Below are positions 22,595 through 35,685 of a stretch of 64,000 bases of DNA, piece after piece; within the stretch, counting starts at the first letter, position 1; the number at the start of each line of letters is the position of its first letter. The DNA comes from Rhabdophis nuchalis. Taxonomy: Eukaryota > Chordata > Lepidosauria > Squamata > Natricidae. Made by a program: the position numbers and the translations under genes. Where the stretch lies: the NCBI GenBank assembly GCA_039707465.1, contig CM077643.1:243558167-243622166 (forward strand). The letters run 5' to 3'. A model generated the notes under the pieces. The model did no database searches. It saw nothing but the letters and a program-made list of their open reading frames with translations, and was not told the origin of the DNA.

Positions 22595-23752
22595 CAAGGT
22601 GGACACCGAGATCAAGATAAGCTTTTATTTTGGAAGGCTTCTGTAAACTTGCTTCATTCACCCAATGTCAAATCCAGAGATGATCACTTTCTAATTCGAA
22701 CCATCAGGTTTTGCTCATCTTCTGAGGAAATGTAGATTTCTACTTCAATATACAGTATTCCTTCTGAAAATAACTTCAAGAGGGACTGGCAGAATAATAG
22801 TGCTACCCCTTCTCCCTGGCAACATCAGCAGGTAAGAACTTTTGAAGCAACTTTAGATAATTCAGCGTGAGAAAAACATGAGGTTGGAAAATTTTACAAA
22901 AAACACAACACTGGATTGTTCAGACTAAAATCCACTAACACATTCCAAAAAGAATTTGATACCAGAGATGTTTTCTGGCCATCATATATCCCACCTTACC
23001 AAACCTTAAGATACGTTTACACTGAAAATGTAATTCTGTGTCCTGACCTATCTGTGCAAATTATTCACTCCATCCACAAAAGAATCATTTAGCATTTTGC
23101 AGAAACTGCAGAGGCCTCCTTAGTCATCAAAAAGTTACAATCTAGTATTCTTATACAAAGGACATCCAAGGTCACTTTTGGAGTAGCTAAGCCATCTCCA
23201 AATTTTGCCAACAACAACAGAAGTTCCAAACAGGAAAAGGTTTGCAGCGGAGTGCCTGTTACATAAATTCCTGTTTTTCACAAGCCGGGGGAGATTAAAG
23301 AAACTACAGTATGATTTACTACTTGGAAAAAAGTGTGGAAGAGAAATAAGTATTGCAAAAATATTTAGCACAGTTATTGATGTTGTGTCTACAAATCCTT
23401 GCCAAACATAGACATGACTTGATAATGGTACAATTTTAAACACTGGAATTTGGCAACTGGGACAGCAAGTGCAGTGACTGAATTTGGAGTCTGTCCCTTA
23501 TGTCTAGAAAGAACATGAGCGACACTGAAAATGAAAGGTGGCGTTTTTTTCTAAACTAAGCGGGAGTTTCACTTCAAAGTACATGCCTCAGCTCAGTGTG
23601 TCAAATTTTATTGCTCTATTTCTTGGCAGGATTCATTGCAACTTCATCCACAATAAATCTTCATTGGAGTCACCAGGTTTCTCTCTACCTCTGCAAACTT
23701 CATACTGGAAGTATTTCTGCATGAGGGCATAATTATTCTATTGCTACTTTCA
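22595..23752. other. Intron 1 stretch, nothing recognised
   Basis: Mixed-composition unique-looking DNA. Open frames at 23135-23443 and 23205-23411 overlap on opposite strands and show no domain. Confidence 0.5.
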
Positions 23753-23950
23753 TTAGCGTAGCCTCTAATACTGACTCGTAGATAGTTTTAAAATGGGGAT
23801 TTTAATTCGGTTTTAGCACAGGTTTTTAGTTGAATAAGTTTTTTTTAAAAAAAGTTTTATATGTTTGTATGTTTTTAATGTTCCTGTGCACCGCCCTGGA
23901 TCCGTTTGGAGAAGGGCGGGGTATACATTCAATAAATAAATAAATAAATA
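23753..23950 (+). mobile_element. L2 3'UTR fragment
   Basis: Starts at GCGTAGCCTCTAATACTGAC and ends GGAGAAGGGCGGGGTATA then (AATA)n. Nearly identical to the tail of 27870-28310, so both belong to one L2 subfamily. Confidence 0.88.
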
Positions 23951-24358
23951 CCTTTTTCCTCCTGTCCAGCTTAGAAAGCAATATTACAGGCAAATAAGTG
24001 TCCTTTTCCAGTCAACCAAGCAGAAAATCAAGACTACTAGCAACCTGTATCCTTCCTCCAACTTACAGCTATCCCTGCAGTAATAAAAACCGCCTTGTGC
24101 CCCTCTGCAAAGAGAAAGGGGAAATTTAATTTTTTAGCCCACATTTCAAGTCCATGCTATGTGTATCTGGTTACTTGTGATACACAGAAAGACAGATCTT
24201 AAGCTTTTGGTATAATGGAAAATTGTTTAGCCATCAAGACTTTCTGCAAATAAATCCCCATTGAATCCTGTGATGAAGGCACAACAGAATTATGGTCTAT
24301 TTCCCAACACTTATAGGTCACACTGTAGAACAGTGTATGGAAGCAGAGAGAACATAAT

Positions 24359-24592
24359 GGGACAATTTATCACAGCCAACTCGCTGCAGCCAACTTGCCA
24401 CAGTCAATTCAACAAATTCAAAAGTTAAATTAATTTCAACAGAACCGTGGCCAGTAATAATAAAATCAATCCAGAAATACAAGAGTCACAATAATTTTGA
24501 CGAAAATGGGGTCATCAATAATAAAAGTAGCTGAATGAAACGGTACAGCGTTGAATTGTCCCATGGTGAATTGGCTATGGCGAGTTGTCCCA
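24359..24592. mobile_element. MITE with GGGACAA termini
   Basis: Left TGGGACAATTTATCACAGCC and right GGCTATGGCGAGTTGTCCCA are diverged inverted repeats, with further inverted AACTCGC blocks inside. No certain target duplication. Confidence 0.55.
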
Positions 24593-24807
24593 GACCCCAG
24601 AGAGAAAGCAATGACTTGCTTGAATCCAGACATTTGGATATGCAATACAGAAGAATTTGATGCAACCCCCCATCAAAAAACAAAAAAACCAAACATGCCA
24701 GGCATTTATTGTGATTGTGACATGGACAAGAAAGATTAAATTGAGTACAAGGCTCCACTTTGCAAATCAAGCTTCACTGTTTTTTACAGGAATTGTAAAC
24801 CCTATAA

Positions 24808-24940
24808 CAGGGGTCTCCAACCTTGGCAACTTTAAGACTTGTGGACTTCAACTTCCAGAGTTCCTGGGAGCAAAGCTGGATGAGGAACTCTGGGAGTTGA
24901 AGTTCACAAGTCTTAAAGTTGCCAAGGTTGGAGACCCCTG
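24808..24940. mobile_element. Palindromic hAT-like MITE, 133 bp
   Basis: The whole element is nearly a perfect hairpin: CAGGGGTCTCCAACCTTGGC at the left and its reverse complement at the right. A perfect 8-bp duplication CCCTATAA flanks it (24800-24807, 24941-24948). Same family type as 50660-50752. Confidence 0.93.
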
Positions 24941-25133
24941 CCCTATAACATTGCCCGTAAAATCTGCTAGAAAGTGCTGAGTTTAAATGATGGAACTGTC
25001 CAGGCAACTGTTTTCCTGAATGGGAAAATGCCTCTGTCTAATCCTTGTACAGCTCCAATGTCACAAAGTGCAACTGAATCAGGGAATGAGAGACAAGACT
25101 TATCACTATTTCCATCCTTTTCAACTATTATTC

Positions 25134-25352
25134 TGTGGTGGCACAGTGGTTAGGATGCAGTACTGCAGGACTAACTCACTGCTCACTCCAGGACTTAAAT
25201 CCTGAGCAGCTCAAGGTTGACTCAGTCTTCCATCCTTCCAAGGTCGATAAAATGAGGACCCAGTTTGTTGGGGGCAATAGGGGCTAACTCTGTAAACCAC
25301 TTAGGGCTGTTAAACACTGCAAAGCAGTATATAAATCTAAGTGCTATTGCCA
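25134..25352 (+). mobile_element. tRNA-derived SINE
   Basis: tRNA-like head (GGTGGCACAGTGGTTAGGAT, A-box), then CTCAAGGTTGACTCAG, AAAATGAGGACCCAG, TGTAAACC and a tail ATATAAATCTAAGTGCTATT. The body recurs at 49675-49840. Confidence 0.8.
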
Positions 25353-27869
25353 TTCATTTGAGTAATAGTTATTGTTTCACTGTTAGCAATTTGCTACCAA
25401 ATGTTTGTGGGACTCGAAGCATATTGTACCCTGATCAATGTTTCCAGATCACTAAATCAGATATGATAATTTTCCATCTACTGTTCATTCAGAAGCCCAC
25501 TTAGGTCCATCCACAGCGAAGCTAGCATCTGCTTCTTGTTACCTGAAATATGTGTGCAGGAGGAGATGCTCTAAAATTTGGAAGCCGAAAGCTCCACAGA
25601 GATAAATCTGACTCAGTGAGGTCCCTATGGCTTAATACAGGTTGTTGATTTTCAATGACTATTAGCAGCCGGAAAACAGTGGTCTGATCCTCACCAATCT
25701 TTTGAATAAGTAATCAGCAAGCAGTTGGGACACCAGATTGTTGGGCTTCCTGCCTTAACAGCAGCAGGAAACCAATGATCCATTTCCTGCTGGCCAGCTG
25801 ATCGTGCTGATTAGTTGGCCGGCAGGAAATGCAAACCAAGTTCCTAAGATTCCAGGAGGTCACACTTTTGGTGGTTTAGGACTGTCTATGACCCTAGTCC
25901 ATAGCTTGTCCATCCATAATATATTGGCATTTCAAAGTTTCAGTTAAACCTGAAAGTCCTCTCCATTTCTAGCTATAATACCATCTATGGGGAAAGGCAT
26001 TGCTATTCTATCAAAAAAAGATAAGGAATATCTGCTTAGGTGTAAATGTAGTAGGTTTTTTTTATAACGGTATTACAATATCACTTACTTGTTAAATCTT
26101 TTATACTTAATTTAAAATCTTTTTGAGGCACTTTAAAATAAACAAGCTTGAATCCAATCACTTACAATAACTATATAACCAAATTAGCCCATTTAGAAAT
26201 CAAGAATTTCTCAAAAATTTATGCATCATCAAACTATGGAAAAGCTTATGTAAAGTTAGTTTTGAAGAGTTTCTCATATTGATGGATTTAGTTAGAGGCT
26301 TATCAAAATTATTTAGCCAAAAAAACTTGGATATATTGCTATGCATATAATGGTAGTAAAATGTTCTGATTTTATTTCAGGATTTGGTAACTGTTTTCTG
26401 ATAAAACCATTCTGATACATAGAAAATAGTTTTCAGAGGATATTTAAAATTAGAAAGTTATATTGGTGATTTGTTCTACTGCTTTTTTCAGAGGACAATT
26501 CACTGTGTCAAGATTTCAGGTGATGTCTTTAATACACCAATATTTTTTGAAATCAGTTATGAACCACATCTCTGGGGAATTGAACATCTGTTTCATTACT
26601 TATTGTGCACCCTATTTATAGCAGCATTGAGATTACACCGAAATTACAAAGCATCTCAGAAAGTTGTTTGTCTACGTTTGTGTATGTGTCTATGAATCAA
26701 TGAAATAAAATCTTAGCTGCTTATTTCTTAATTTTGTATGTTTCAATATATTGTTTACATTTTGTTTTTTGGGTTTCGTCTTAGGGAATATGTACTTTAA
26801 ATGAATGTGAAATGTACAGTGTAAATGGATTTTTAAAAATATGACACATAGATTTAAAAAGAAGAAATTTAAACTCAAGGTAGCAAGAAGCGGCACAAAA
26901 TCTTACTTAGTAAAAAGTCCAATCATAGAAGTGTTCTTAAAAGAACTCAATTACTGCATTCAAATAATATATATTTACCTGATTTAATTAAAATATTTTC
27001 TGAGTGTCATAGAATACACTGTACCATATACAATCAGGCACACTACTTTTATAACATGCTAAGCCACAAAAACAAAATAGCCTTTCCCCTTCAAAGCTAA
27101 CAAACTTTCAGCTCATTCTCATGTTTGCTTGCTGTAATACAAAGACCCCCCACTGATATATCCTCACAAGGTTGCCTCTATCTTACCACCAGCTCACTGA
27201 ACAGCCAGGCTAAAATTGGTGTAAAATGTTGTGGTCCAAAAAGGAATGTTTTCCCTCATAAAATGACACAAAACCTCTCCTATGGACATTCAGAGAAACA
27301 GCTTTGGGGGACATGTTCAGGCTCACCCAATCTGCTTGGTTCCAAGTGACCAGGAAGATCAGCTGTGACACTGTCCCCTCCTATACGGTTGCTGGTCTCG
27401 GCATCTTCATGGACATTTTTGCTTTGGCTACAGGAGAGACAGGATACTTCCTGTGAGTGGCCTAATTCCTCTTCTTTTAGGAGGAGCGGATATGAGAATA
27501 TTGATCGCATGGAGGACCATATACAGTCTTCCTTGCTTAGTAACCAAAATAAAAGTAAACCTAGGACGAAGGTTTTGAGAAAGAAAAGTAGAACCTCACA
27601 AGTAAAAGTTTAGAAGTTTCTAAAGGACTGCTGAGTTTAGGAGGGGACAACTGTGTAGGTTGCACCATCCCAAATACCGACACAATCAGCAGGCTGGGAG
27701 AGACTTCAAAAAAAACCTCAGCTTGTGGCAGGCCTGCAAGTGCTAATGTTGCAGCGTGGACAATATTGTGCTGATTTTGGCTGCTGGCACTAGAGCTCCT
27801 CAGGAAACAGCTGAACAGCCTATGCTTGTTCACTATGTAGACCTACCTGAGTCAGACAAAATCATTCCT
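25353..27869. other. Intron 1 stretch, nothing recognised
   Basis: AT-rich, mostly single-copy-looking DNA. Open frames on both strands at 27125-27833 overlap each other and show no domain. Confidence 0.5.
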
Positions 27870-28310
27870 AGGGGCCTAGTTATATGCGAGACCGCCTCCT
27901 GCCCCATACATCCCTCAGACCGATACGCTCCCACAGAGAGGGCCTCCTCAGGGTGCCGTCGGCTGGACAATGCCGACTGGCGACACCCAGGGGGAGAGCC
28001 TTCTCTGTGGCGGGACCAGCCCTTTGGAACGACTTACCCCCTGAACTCCGTACCATCTCCGACCTCCGCCTCTTCCGCAAGTGTCTGAAGACACACCTAT
28101 TCCAACTAGCTGGCCTAGCGTAGCCTCCAATTCTGACTCATAGATAGTTTTAAAATGGGGATTTTAATTCGGTTTTAGCACAGGTTTTTTAGTCGAATAA
28201 GTTTTTTTTTAAAAGTTTTATATGTTTGTATGTTTTTTAATATTCCTGTGCGCCGCCCTGGGTCCGTTTGGAGAAGGGCGGGGTATAAATTCAATAAAAT
28301 AAAATAAAAA
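27870..28310 (+). mobile_element. L2 LINE, 5'-truncated 3' end
   Basis: Encodes about 80 terminal L2 residues (LLPHTSLRPIRSHREGLLRV, FSVAGPALWNDLPPELR, KTHLFQLAGLA), then a 3'UTR with CGCCGCCCTGGGTCC and an AATAAAATAAAA tail. Confidence 0.9.
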
Positions 28311-29206
28311 AATTCCAGCCACAATTGGCACATGAGCTACCATTGACCAGAAGCAGTGACCTACGATACCTTCTACCATAAAGACCCAAACCAGGACACA
28401 AGTAGTTTTCTCCGAGTAGATCCTATAATTTATCAAGCTGTTTTGGACCTCTGTGGGATTCAGAGAGAGCAAAGAAAGCAAAGATGGGGGATCAGGGGCT
28501 CTAATAGCTAATGTTGAAGGTAAGAACCATGTCTTTGTTATCATCCCTCAGCCTCAGATAGGTGAGAAAGAGGAGTCAGAACTACTATCCTGATCATCTA
28601 TGTACGTCCCAAGGTCTAAGGAGCAGAGCCGTTCTGGAAGACACTTGAGAGGACAATATTCCGACAGCTAGAACTATCGGAATATTGAACATCCCATTGT
28701 TTTCCTCCCCCTGAGAAAACCACCCCATTCCCTGGACAGTCTGCTTTCTTGCCACAATAAGAATAAGGTAAGAAAAATAGTGACATAATAAAAACGAAAG
28801 CTCAAACCTGAAACCCATCCCAGGACACATATGAACAATGGTTGGTACTTTGTTTTCCTACCCAGTGAGTAAGGCTAGCAGGAAGGAGAAAGGTAGCTGG
28901 GAATCCTGCTCAAGGTTACACCCTCCTGGGTGAGAGTGCAGCAGTTGTTGCTGAGGTACAATAAAATGAAGCAGCAGAAGCAGCCCTTTTCACACTGACC
29001 TACTTTCTTCTCAACTCAAAGACGTGGGAGAAGAACCTTAGCCAACTATATAATGTAACTGCCAGGTTTTGACCTGATTTGAGTGGAAAATTCAGCTGAA
29101 TTGTATTACTTCAGCCATGGGCATTTTTCACATTCATGCCCGCCTGGTATTTCAGCCTCTGGATCCTGGTATTTTACTATTAGATTTTTATGATGTGTTT
29201 CAAATA

Positions 29207-29528
29207 CAGGTATGTCCTTGATGTTTGATCACAATTGAACCCAAAATTTATGTTGCTAAGCAAGGTAATTGTTAAGTCAGTTTTGCCCAGTTTTATTATT
29301 TGTCTTGCCACAGTGGCTTTCCCCATTGACTTTGCTTGTCAGAAGGTGCCACGGGTGATTTCATGACCCAGGGACACTACAACTCTCCTAAATACATGCC
29401 ACTTGTCACGTGACCGCAGGGATGCTGCAATGGTAGTAAGTGAAAAACGCTCATAAGTCACTTTTTTTCAGTGCCGTTACAACTTTCAACTGTCACTAAA
29501 TGCATAGTTATAAGTCAAGGACTACCTG
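29207..29528. mobile_element. TAGTCC-type TIR element
   Basis: Ends CAGGTATGTCCTTG and CAAGGACTACCTG. The body has GCTAAGCAAGG, GACTTTGCTTGTCAGAAGG and GTCACGTGACC, as in the other three copies. Confidence 0.82.
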
Positions 29529-32500
29529 TATCTATTGCTATTATGAGCAGTTCTCCTTTAAATACAGATCAGAATTGTCCATTAAGATGGTCTCTTGCAA
29601 TCTGTCATATAGGTGGACTCAGGAAAGTCCTCTGAATTGGGAAATCTCCAGGACAAATATAGACAAAATGATGGATTTGATAAGTCAAAAGTAGAATCAT
29701 CATGCATTTCCTGGAAAGTAATGAAAAGCCAACATAGTTTGGGAAATAACTACTTTGTTTAACCCCAAAGATAGGAACCCCTAAATTCAAGATGCTCCCT
29801 TCCTGGAACACCAGAATATTGTAAATTGGATTATTAGAAAGCCAAAATGTATCCCAAAGTGAGACTCCTCCAAGAAAACTACATGGACGTGTCCACAAAG
29901 TCATCAAGCATCTTATGCGATTGAAAGGAAGATTAAATAGAAAAAGGGATATAAAATTTAAATATATATATATACTTCTTATCTTGTCAACCAGAGTTGA
30001 AAAAGACCATTAAAATCAGTCCTGGAGATTTCCCAATCCAATAAATGCATGCTTGTAACCCACCTTGTGAATCATGAATATGAATGAATGAATAGAAAAC
30101 AAACACACACACGAAAATTGATTAAATTAATGATTAATGATTGAAATTACCTGTAAAATAAAGCACATTGCTGTACATGAGGTGCCTTATTTTTGCCAGT
30201 ATGAAATTACAGATTATTCACAGGTAATTTTTGGGAGAGGAAAGGAAAAACCAATGTATTCTCACTGTTTTCTTTTTCATTGTTTATTTCATTGTTCTTT
30301 TATTTTACTTCTGTTTTGTTTATTATTATTATTATTTTCATTTCTTGCTTTTTATTGTTGTAAACTGCCTAGACTAGAGTAAATCCTATGGTGAGATAGA
30401 CAGCAAATAAATTGCATGCATATGTACATACATACAAACATGCGTTTTCATTGTGAGTCAAACTTCTTTTATCAGTACATATCATAAACATTGGAGTCTG
30501 GCCCATATGTTTTTAATTGATACCTACAGTGAACCATTCATTAGAATTACAAATATTTAGGTATCAAAGGAAACAGTTGTTGGAATCGGTAATGAAAGCT
30601 GTCATTTAATTGTCCACCTAGGCCACCTAAACACTTTTGAAAGGTCACTGTTTAAAAGCCATCTGAGCTGACAATAAAACGCCACCAACTTCTTTAGCTT
30701 ATATTTTGTTCCTATTTAGTATTTCCTGCAACTTCAGAATCATATAACAGGAATGAACAGGGCCCTAGGCCAAGAACCTCCATTGTTTTCAATGGAGGCA
30801 CTCAAGAATTGGCATAACAGGCTGGAAATGACAATGGAAGTGGAACTGGCCAGGCATCCATTCACACTGCCTTCACCCGCTCTTTGTCTCCCTTTCCCCT
30901 CACAGGATGAGTTTTGCTCAGAAATTCCAGTACAGTATTACAAATACCAAGGGGAAAAACATGCCATACACACTATATAATGAGAAAGACAAATAGCCTG
31001 TTACATTTGTATTCCACCCAACCTCCAAGGAACTCAGTGCAGCCTTTGAAAGTTTCCTGCAGTGCCAAACATTAGCTTCAAGTTTATGAATGAGGCAGGC
31101 AGCAACTGAGATCAAAAGACACGCAAATGGCCCAGAGGGATTTATCAAAGGAACATGCACCAGACTATAAAGTTCTGCTTAGCATAAGTAGTTTCTAACT
31201 TCATGGGCATGGTGTTATTCTACACAAAGAATTTATTTCACTGCTGGCAAAACTGTCCAATATCCCAACTTTCATTCTGCTGCTCAGAACAATTCTATTT
31301 TATTTCTGCGAGACGTTTTCTTTTAAAGAGAGGTTTGTCCAGGTTCCTAGTATTTATTTGTTTGCACATAAACATATTAGGTATGTAATTTGTTTGTGTT
31401 TCAGAATGTTTGTTTTTCTTCAAATTACTGTCAATCTTGTCATAGTTTCTTTCCAGACCAATTTGAACAGTTAAAAGGAAATAATCAACATTTGTGTAAG
31501 GGTTTCTTTTTTCCACAAGGAAACACAGATGATGAAATGTAGTTCATCAATAGAGTGCCCTGTGATTCATTTAAGCACTTTTACATTCTGAATTTTATTA
31601 TCTTACGAAATTCTCCCCTTCCAAAATTCTTCAACTGTGAAGCACTCAACAAATATTTCTCTTCTTTATTCTCTTTATCATTCCCTGATTTAAATTTTTT
31701 TTACAGTCCCTGAAACGGAGAACATAGCCCCAAAATGTTTGCCAACACAAGACATAAAAACAAAGAGAAAGAAAGGAAATACCCTGAGCATATGCAGTTT
31801 CACATTTTAAACTTGCAGAAGTTATATCATTGTAGCTCCTTTCTCATAGTCACACTGTAGCTACAGGAATTAAAATCTTGCTTCTGCCAATGCTACACAT
31901 CCATACTTTTTTTTAAAGTGATCTTATTCCTAATAATGCACAGTAAAAAAAAAAGTGTCCCCCTCTCTCTACACAGACACACACACACACACACACACAC
32001 ACGTTCATATATAAGAAAATAACTGTTTTTATACAACAGATTCAATACCCTTGGGGGGAAAACAGTATGTTTTTCTTGAATTAAATGTCTTTACATCAAA
32101 AGGTAATAGATAACATTGTTTAATGTTAACATTGTTTAAAGGCCAAGTCTGTTGACCAAAGATTGAATGTTCCAATTCCTGTTCTACTGTTGCTGCAAAT
32201 TACTGTAACCTACCTGGAAAAAATTCTTTATTGGTCTCTTTAATAAAAGTTGGGCTTAAACTTTTCCAAAACTATTTACAATAAGAGTTTTGTATGCTGC
32301 TGGTGCAAGTCCAAACTGTATAAGTAAGCAATATTTTAATTATGTACTCGGCCATTCCACACTTTTAGATAGAGCAAAATCTTCTTCTAGCCCCACAAAC
32401 ATTCTTCAATTGAAAATTGACTAATCTAAGATATTAACACTATTTCTTTAACCACGAATTTCCTCCAACACCCTTCCCCAAAAGATTTATCTGAAATTCT

Positions 32501-33143
32501 CAAAACAGTTATCTGATAGATACATTTACTTGGGAAGTAATATTGTTTTACTGTAGAAAATATGATGGCATATAAAATAAATGTATATGACTGGCTAACT
32601 ACTATTTATCTACCTTCACAGGAGTGAATGAAAAGAAGGACACAGACCCTCAGTCCAGTATCTCTATACCAATTCAGCTACTGATGCAGAATTTTGAGGT
32701 ATCATTTTTTGAGTGGTTATCTGGGGAACAAGGAAGGTTTGGACTCAATCCCTGAAATGCCAGGAGATGCTGTTTGCTGAAATGTTTATAAAACTTTTGA
32801 TCTGGCAGGGCCTTTTTGTAAAATGTCAGTGCCCAAACATAAACTGCAACTTCAAATATGAAGGATGATCTGGACTTACGCTATCACTGACATTATTTGG
32901 ACATGCATGCTATTCAGGTTATGCTACTAGATAACTAAACTCTCAAGATAATTCAGATATACTTACTATGTAGTCTTCCTTTATAACAATGAGAATGCCA
33001 AGAATAAAAAATAAAATGGACAACATAGCACTGAAGTCACTCTACTTACATACAGTAAGGCGTGCTATTTTCTAAGAATCCAATTTGCTAATAAAAAGAA
33101 TGGAAACATTTCTATCCAATGTTTTTAATTACCGGTAAACAGA
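29529..33143. other. Intron 1 stretch, mostly unique-looking
   Basis: AT-rich DNA with a possible LINE 3' scrap at 30351-30411 (TGTAAACTGCCTAGA...AGCAAATAAA) and a (CA)n run at 31976-32002. No gene seen. Confidence 0.5.
31976..32002. repeat. (CA)n microsatellite
   Basis: About 13 CA units. Confidence 0.95.
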
Positions 33144-33168
33144 TTGGTTGGTTGGTTGGTTGGTTGGT

Positions 33169-33266
<98 letters not shown>
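33144..33266. repeat. (GGTT)n then (GGCT)n microsatellite
   Basis: Six or seven GGTT units switch to about 24 GGCT units. The reverse frame reads Ser-Gln-Pro-Ala repeats but is only the translated microsatellite. Confidence 0.97.
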
Positions 33267-33267
<1 letters not shown>

Positions 33268-34399
33268 TTGACTGACTGTCTTGTAGGTTATTTTCTCTCA
33301 AACTGATATTGATTCTTAATGACCACATATATATATTCTCCTCTTTCCTTCTATCTTTGCCAGTCTTACAGCCTTCTGCAGTGACTGAGTCACTTGAGGA
33401 AATCACTAACAAATTCATAGTACCTGGCAGCTATTTATGGCCTTAGAGTCAAGAATTAATCTGTTCTCTAATTTCATATTCAACCACTGAGAGATGGATT
33501 TTGCATTGGTCATCTTGGAATGGAATTGACTTAGAAGTTGTTAATTATCAAATTAATAGATGGACTTTAGTAGAGGTACTTTTGTCATGCTAGTGTTATC
33601 ACAGTCAACGTAATAATACAATCTCTCCCTCTCTTTCTTTCCCTTTCATGGACTCTGTACAGTCATAAGGAACTGCTGATCAAAAAATTGGATTGATGAG
33701 ATTATACCCAAAAGAAACTTCATGTTTTCTAAATGACACAGGCAGCAATTGCTTCTCTTCATCCTTAAACCTCATTGGAAAAGCTACCACAACCTCAATA
33801 TGGTATACAAAACAACTGATGTCATCCACTGCTAACCAATAAGTAAAACTAAAAAAGAAAAGAATCTCTCCTATTCACTCACATGGTGGTAACACAACAG
33901 CTCTGAACATACTGCATACTGTGGGGAGAAATTTTGGGTAGTAAAAGCACAGTCAAGGCCATTTTAATTCTCAGATATTTCATAGTCTACTGTTGAATTC
34001 AAAGCAAATACTATCTGGGATCTTCTTTAATCCAGGTTAAAGTCATAGTGAGTCTGAAACCTGTGTAAAATGGGATCTGTGTGTGCTTAAAACTGGTGCT
34101 TCTGTGTCAGCGCAATTAGGTATAGCAGATGAAGAAAATTCCATGTGAAGGTTAAAATTAATTTTATTGAGATTGGTTACACCAGTGGTCGGCAAACTCA
34201 TTAGTCAAAAGAGCCAAATATCAACAAAAGCTCGATTGAAATTACTTTTGAGAGCCGGAAGGTGTGGCCTGTTTTGTGGGAGTGGCTCAGTGACCGGATG
34301 GGCGTGGCCAACTTGGAAACTGTGGTGAAACTCACTTAACAACAGTCTTGCTTAGCAACCAAAATTTTGGGCTCAATTGTGGTCATAAGTTCTCTCATC

Positions 34400-35240
34400 T
34401 CTCTCCAACTTTCTTTCTTTTCTTTCTTCCCTTCTTTCTCTTTCTCTCTCTTTCTGTTTCTCTCTGTCTCTCTGAGTCTGTCTATCTGTCTGTCTCCCTC
34501 GGTGGCTCTTTATCTCTCCCTCCCTCTCTGTCTCTTTCTGTCATTCTCTGTGTCTGTCTCTCTGTCTCTCTGCCCTCCCTTCTTCTCTGTCTGTCTGTCT
34601 GTCTGTCTCTCTGTGTGGCTCTTTAGCTCTCCCTCCCTCTCTGTCTCTTTCTGTCATTCTCTGTGTCTGTCTCTCTGTCTCTCTGCCCTCCCTTCTTCTC
34701 TGTCTGTCTGTCTGTCTCTGTGGCTCTTTGCCTCCTTCCCTCCCTCTCTCCCTCCCTCCCTGTCTCTTTCTGTCATTCTCTGTGTCTGTCTCTCTGCCCT
34801 CCCTTCTTCTCTGTCTGTCTGTCTGTCTGTCTGTCTCTGTGGCTCTTTGCCTCCTTCCCTCCCTCCCTCCCTGTCTCTTTCTGTCATTCTCTGTGTCTGT
34901 CTCTCTGTCTCTCTGCCCTCCCTTCTTCTCTGTCTGTCTGTCTCTGTGGCTCTTTGCCTCCTTCCCTCCCTCTCTCCCTCCCTCCCTGTCTCTTTCTGTC
35001 ATTCTCTGTGTCTGTCTCTTTGTCTCTCTGCCCTCCCTTCTTCTCTGTCTGTCTGTCTGTCTCTGTGGCTCTTTGTCTCCTTCCCTCCCTCTCTCCCTCC
35101 CTCCCTGTCTCTCTCTGTTTCTCCCTCCCTACTTCCCCTCTGTCTCTCTCTCTCTTTGTATCTGTCAGACCCTGATTCCCTCCGTCCGTCTCTCTCTCGC
35201 TCTGTGCCTCTCTCTGTCTGTCTGTCACTGTCCACAAAAT
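34400..35240. repeat. Pyrimidine-rich minisatellite, period about 111-119 bp
   Basis: The marker CTGTCATTCTCTGTGTCTGT recurs near 34539, 34651, 34770, 34881 and 34996. Units contain TGTC, TCCC and CTCT tracts and GTGGCTCTTTGCC. Almost no purine runs occur on the plus strand over about 800 bp. Confidence 0.93.
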
Positions 35241-35685
35241 ACCGCATGGAGGAGCGGCGGGCTCTGTGGTGACGGCGAGGCCTTCCGCTGGGGGAGGGGT
35301 GTCCCCTTCACGTTCCTCGTCTCCCCGGATGCCGCCTGGAACCATCAGCAGCCGCGCAGACTTGCCGCTTTTCCACGCCGTGCAAAAGATAGGCGCGTGC
35401 AATTACAACGCAAGTTTCCACCGCTACGAACTCTCCAAGATTGTAATTGGGCGGGGCATGCGCGCGCCTATCTTTTGCACGGCGTGGGAAAGCGGCAAGT
35501 CTCCGCACGGCTGCGGATGGCTCCGGACGGCATCCGGGGAGACGAGGAACGTGAAGGGGACAGCCCCTGCCCCCGCGGAAGGCCTCGCCGTCACCACAGA
35601 GCGCGCGAGACAGTTACAGAGAGAGAGAGAGGCCCAGAGCGAGAGAGAGGCGGAGGGAGGGAATCAGAGTCTGACAGACACACAG
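35157..35685. repeat. Long imperfect palindrome (foldback)
   Basis: Left-arm blocks (TCTGTGGTGACGGCGAGGCC, CCCCTTCACGTTCCTCGTCT, ACGCCGTGCAAAAGATAGGC) recur in reverse complement and reverse order in the right arm, centred near 35425. Even the flanking pyrimidine tract is mirrored by a purine tract. The inner hairpin is repeated at about 35740-35875. Confidence 0.88.

Noticed and set aside
33125..33418. Frame with Ser-Gln-Pro-Ala repeats
   Set aside because: It is an artefact of the (GGCT)n microsatellite.
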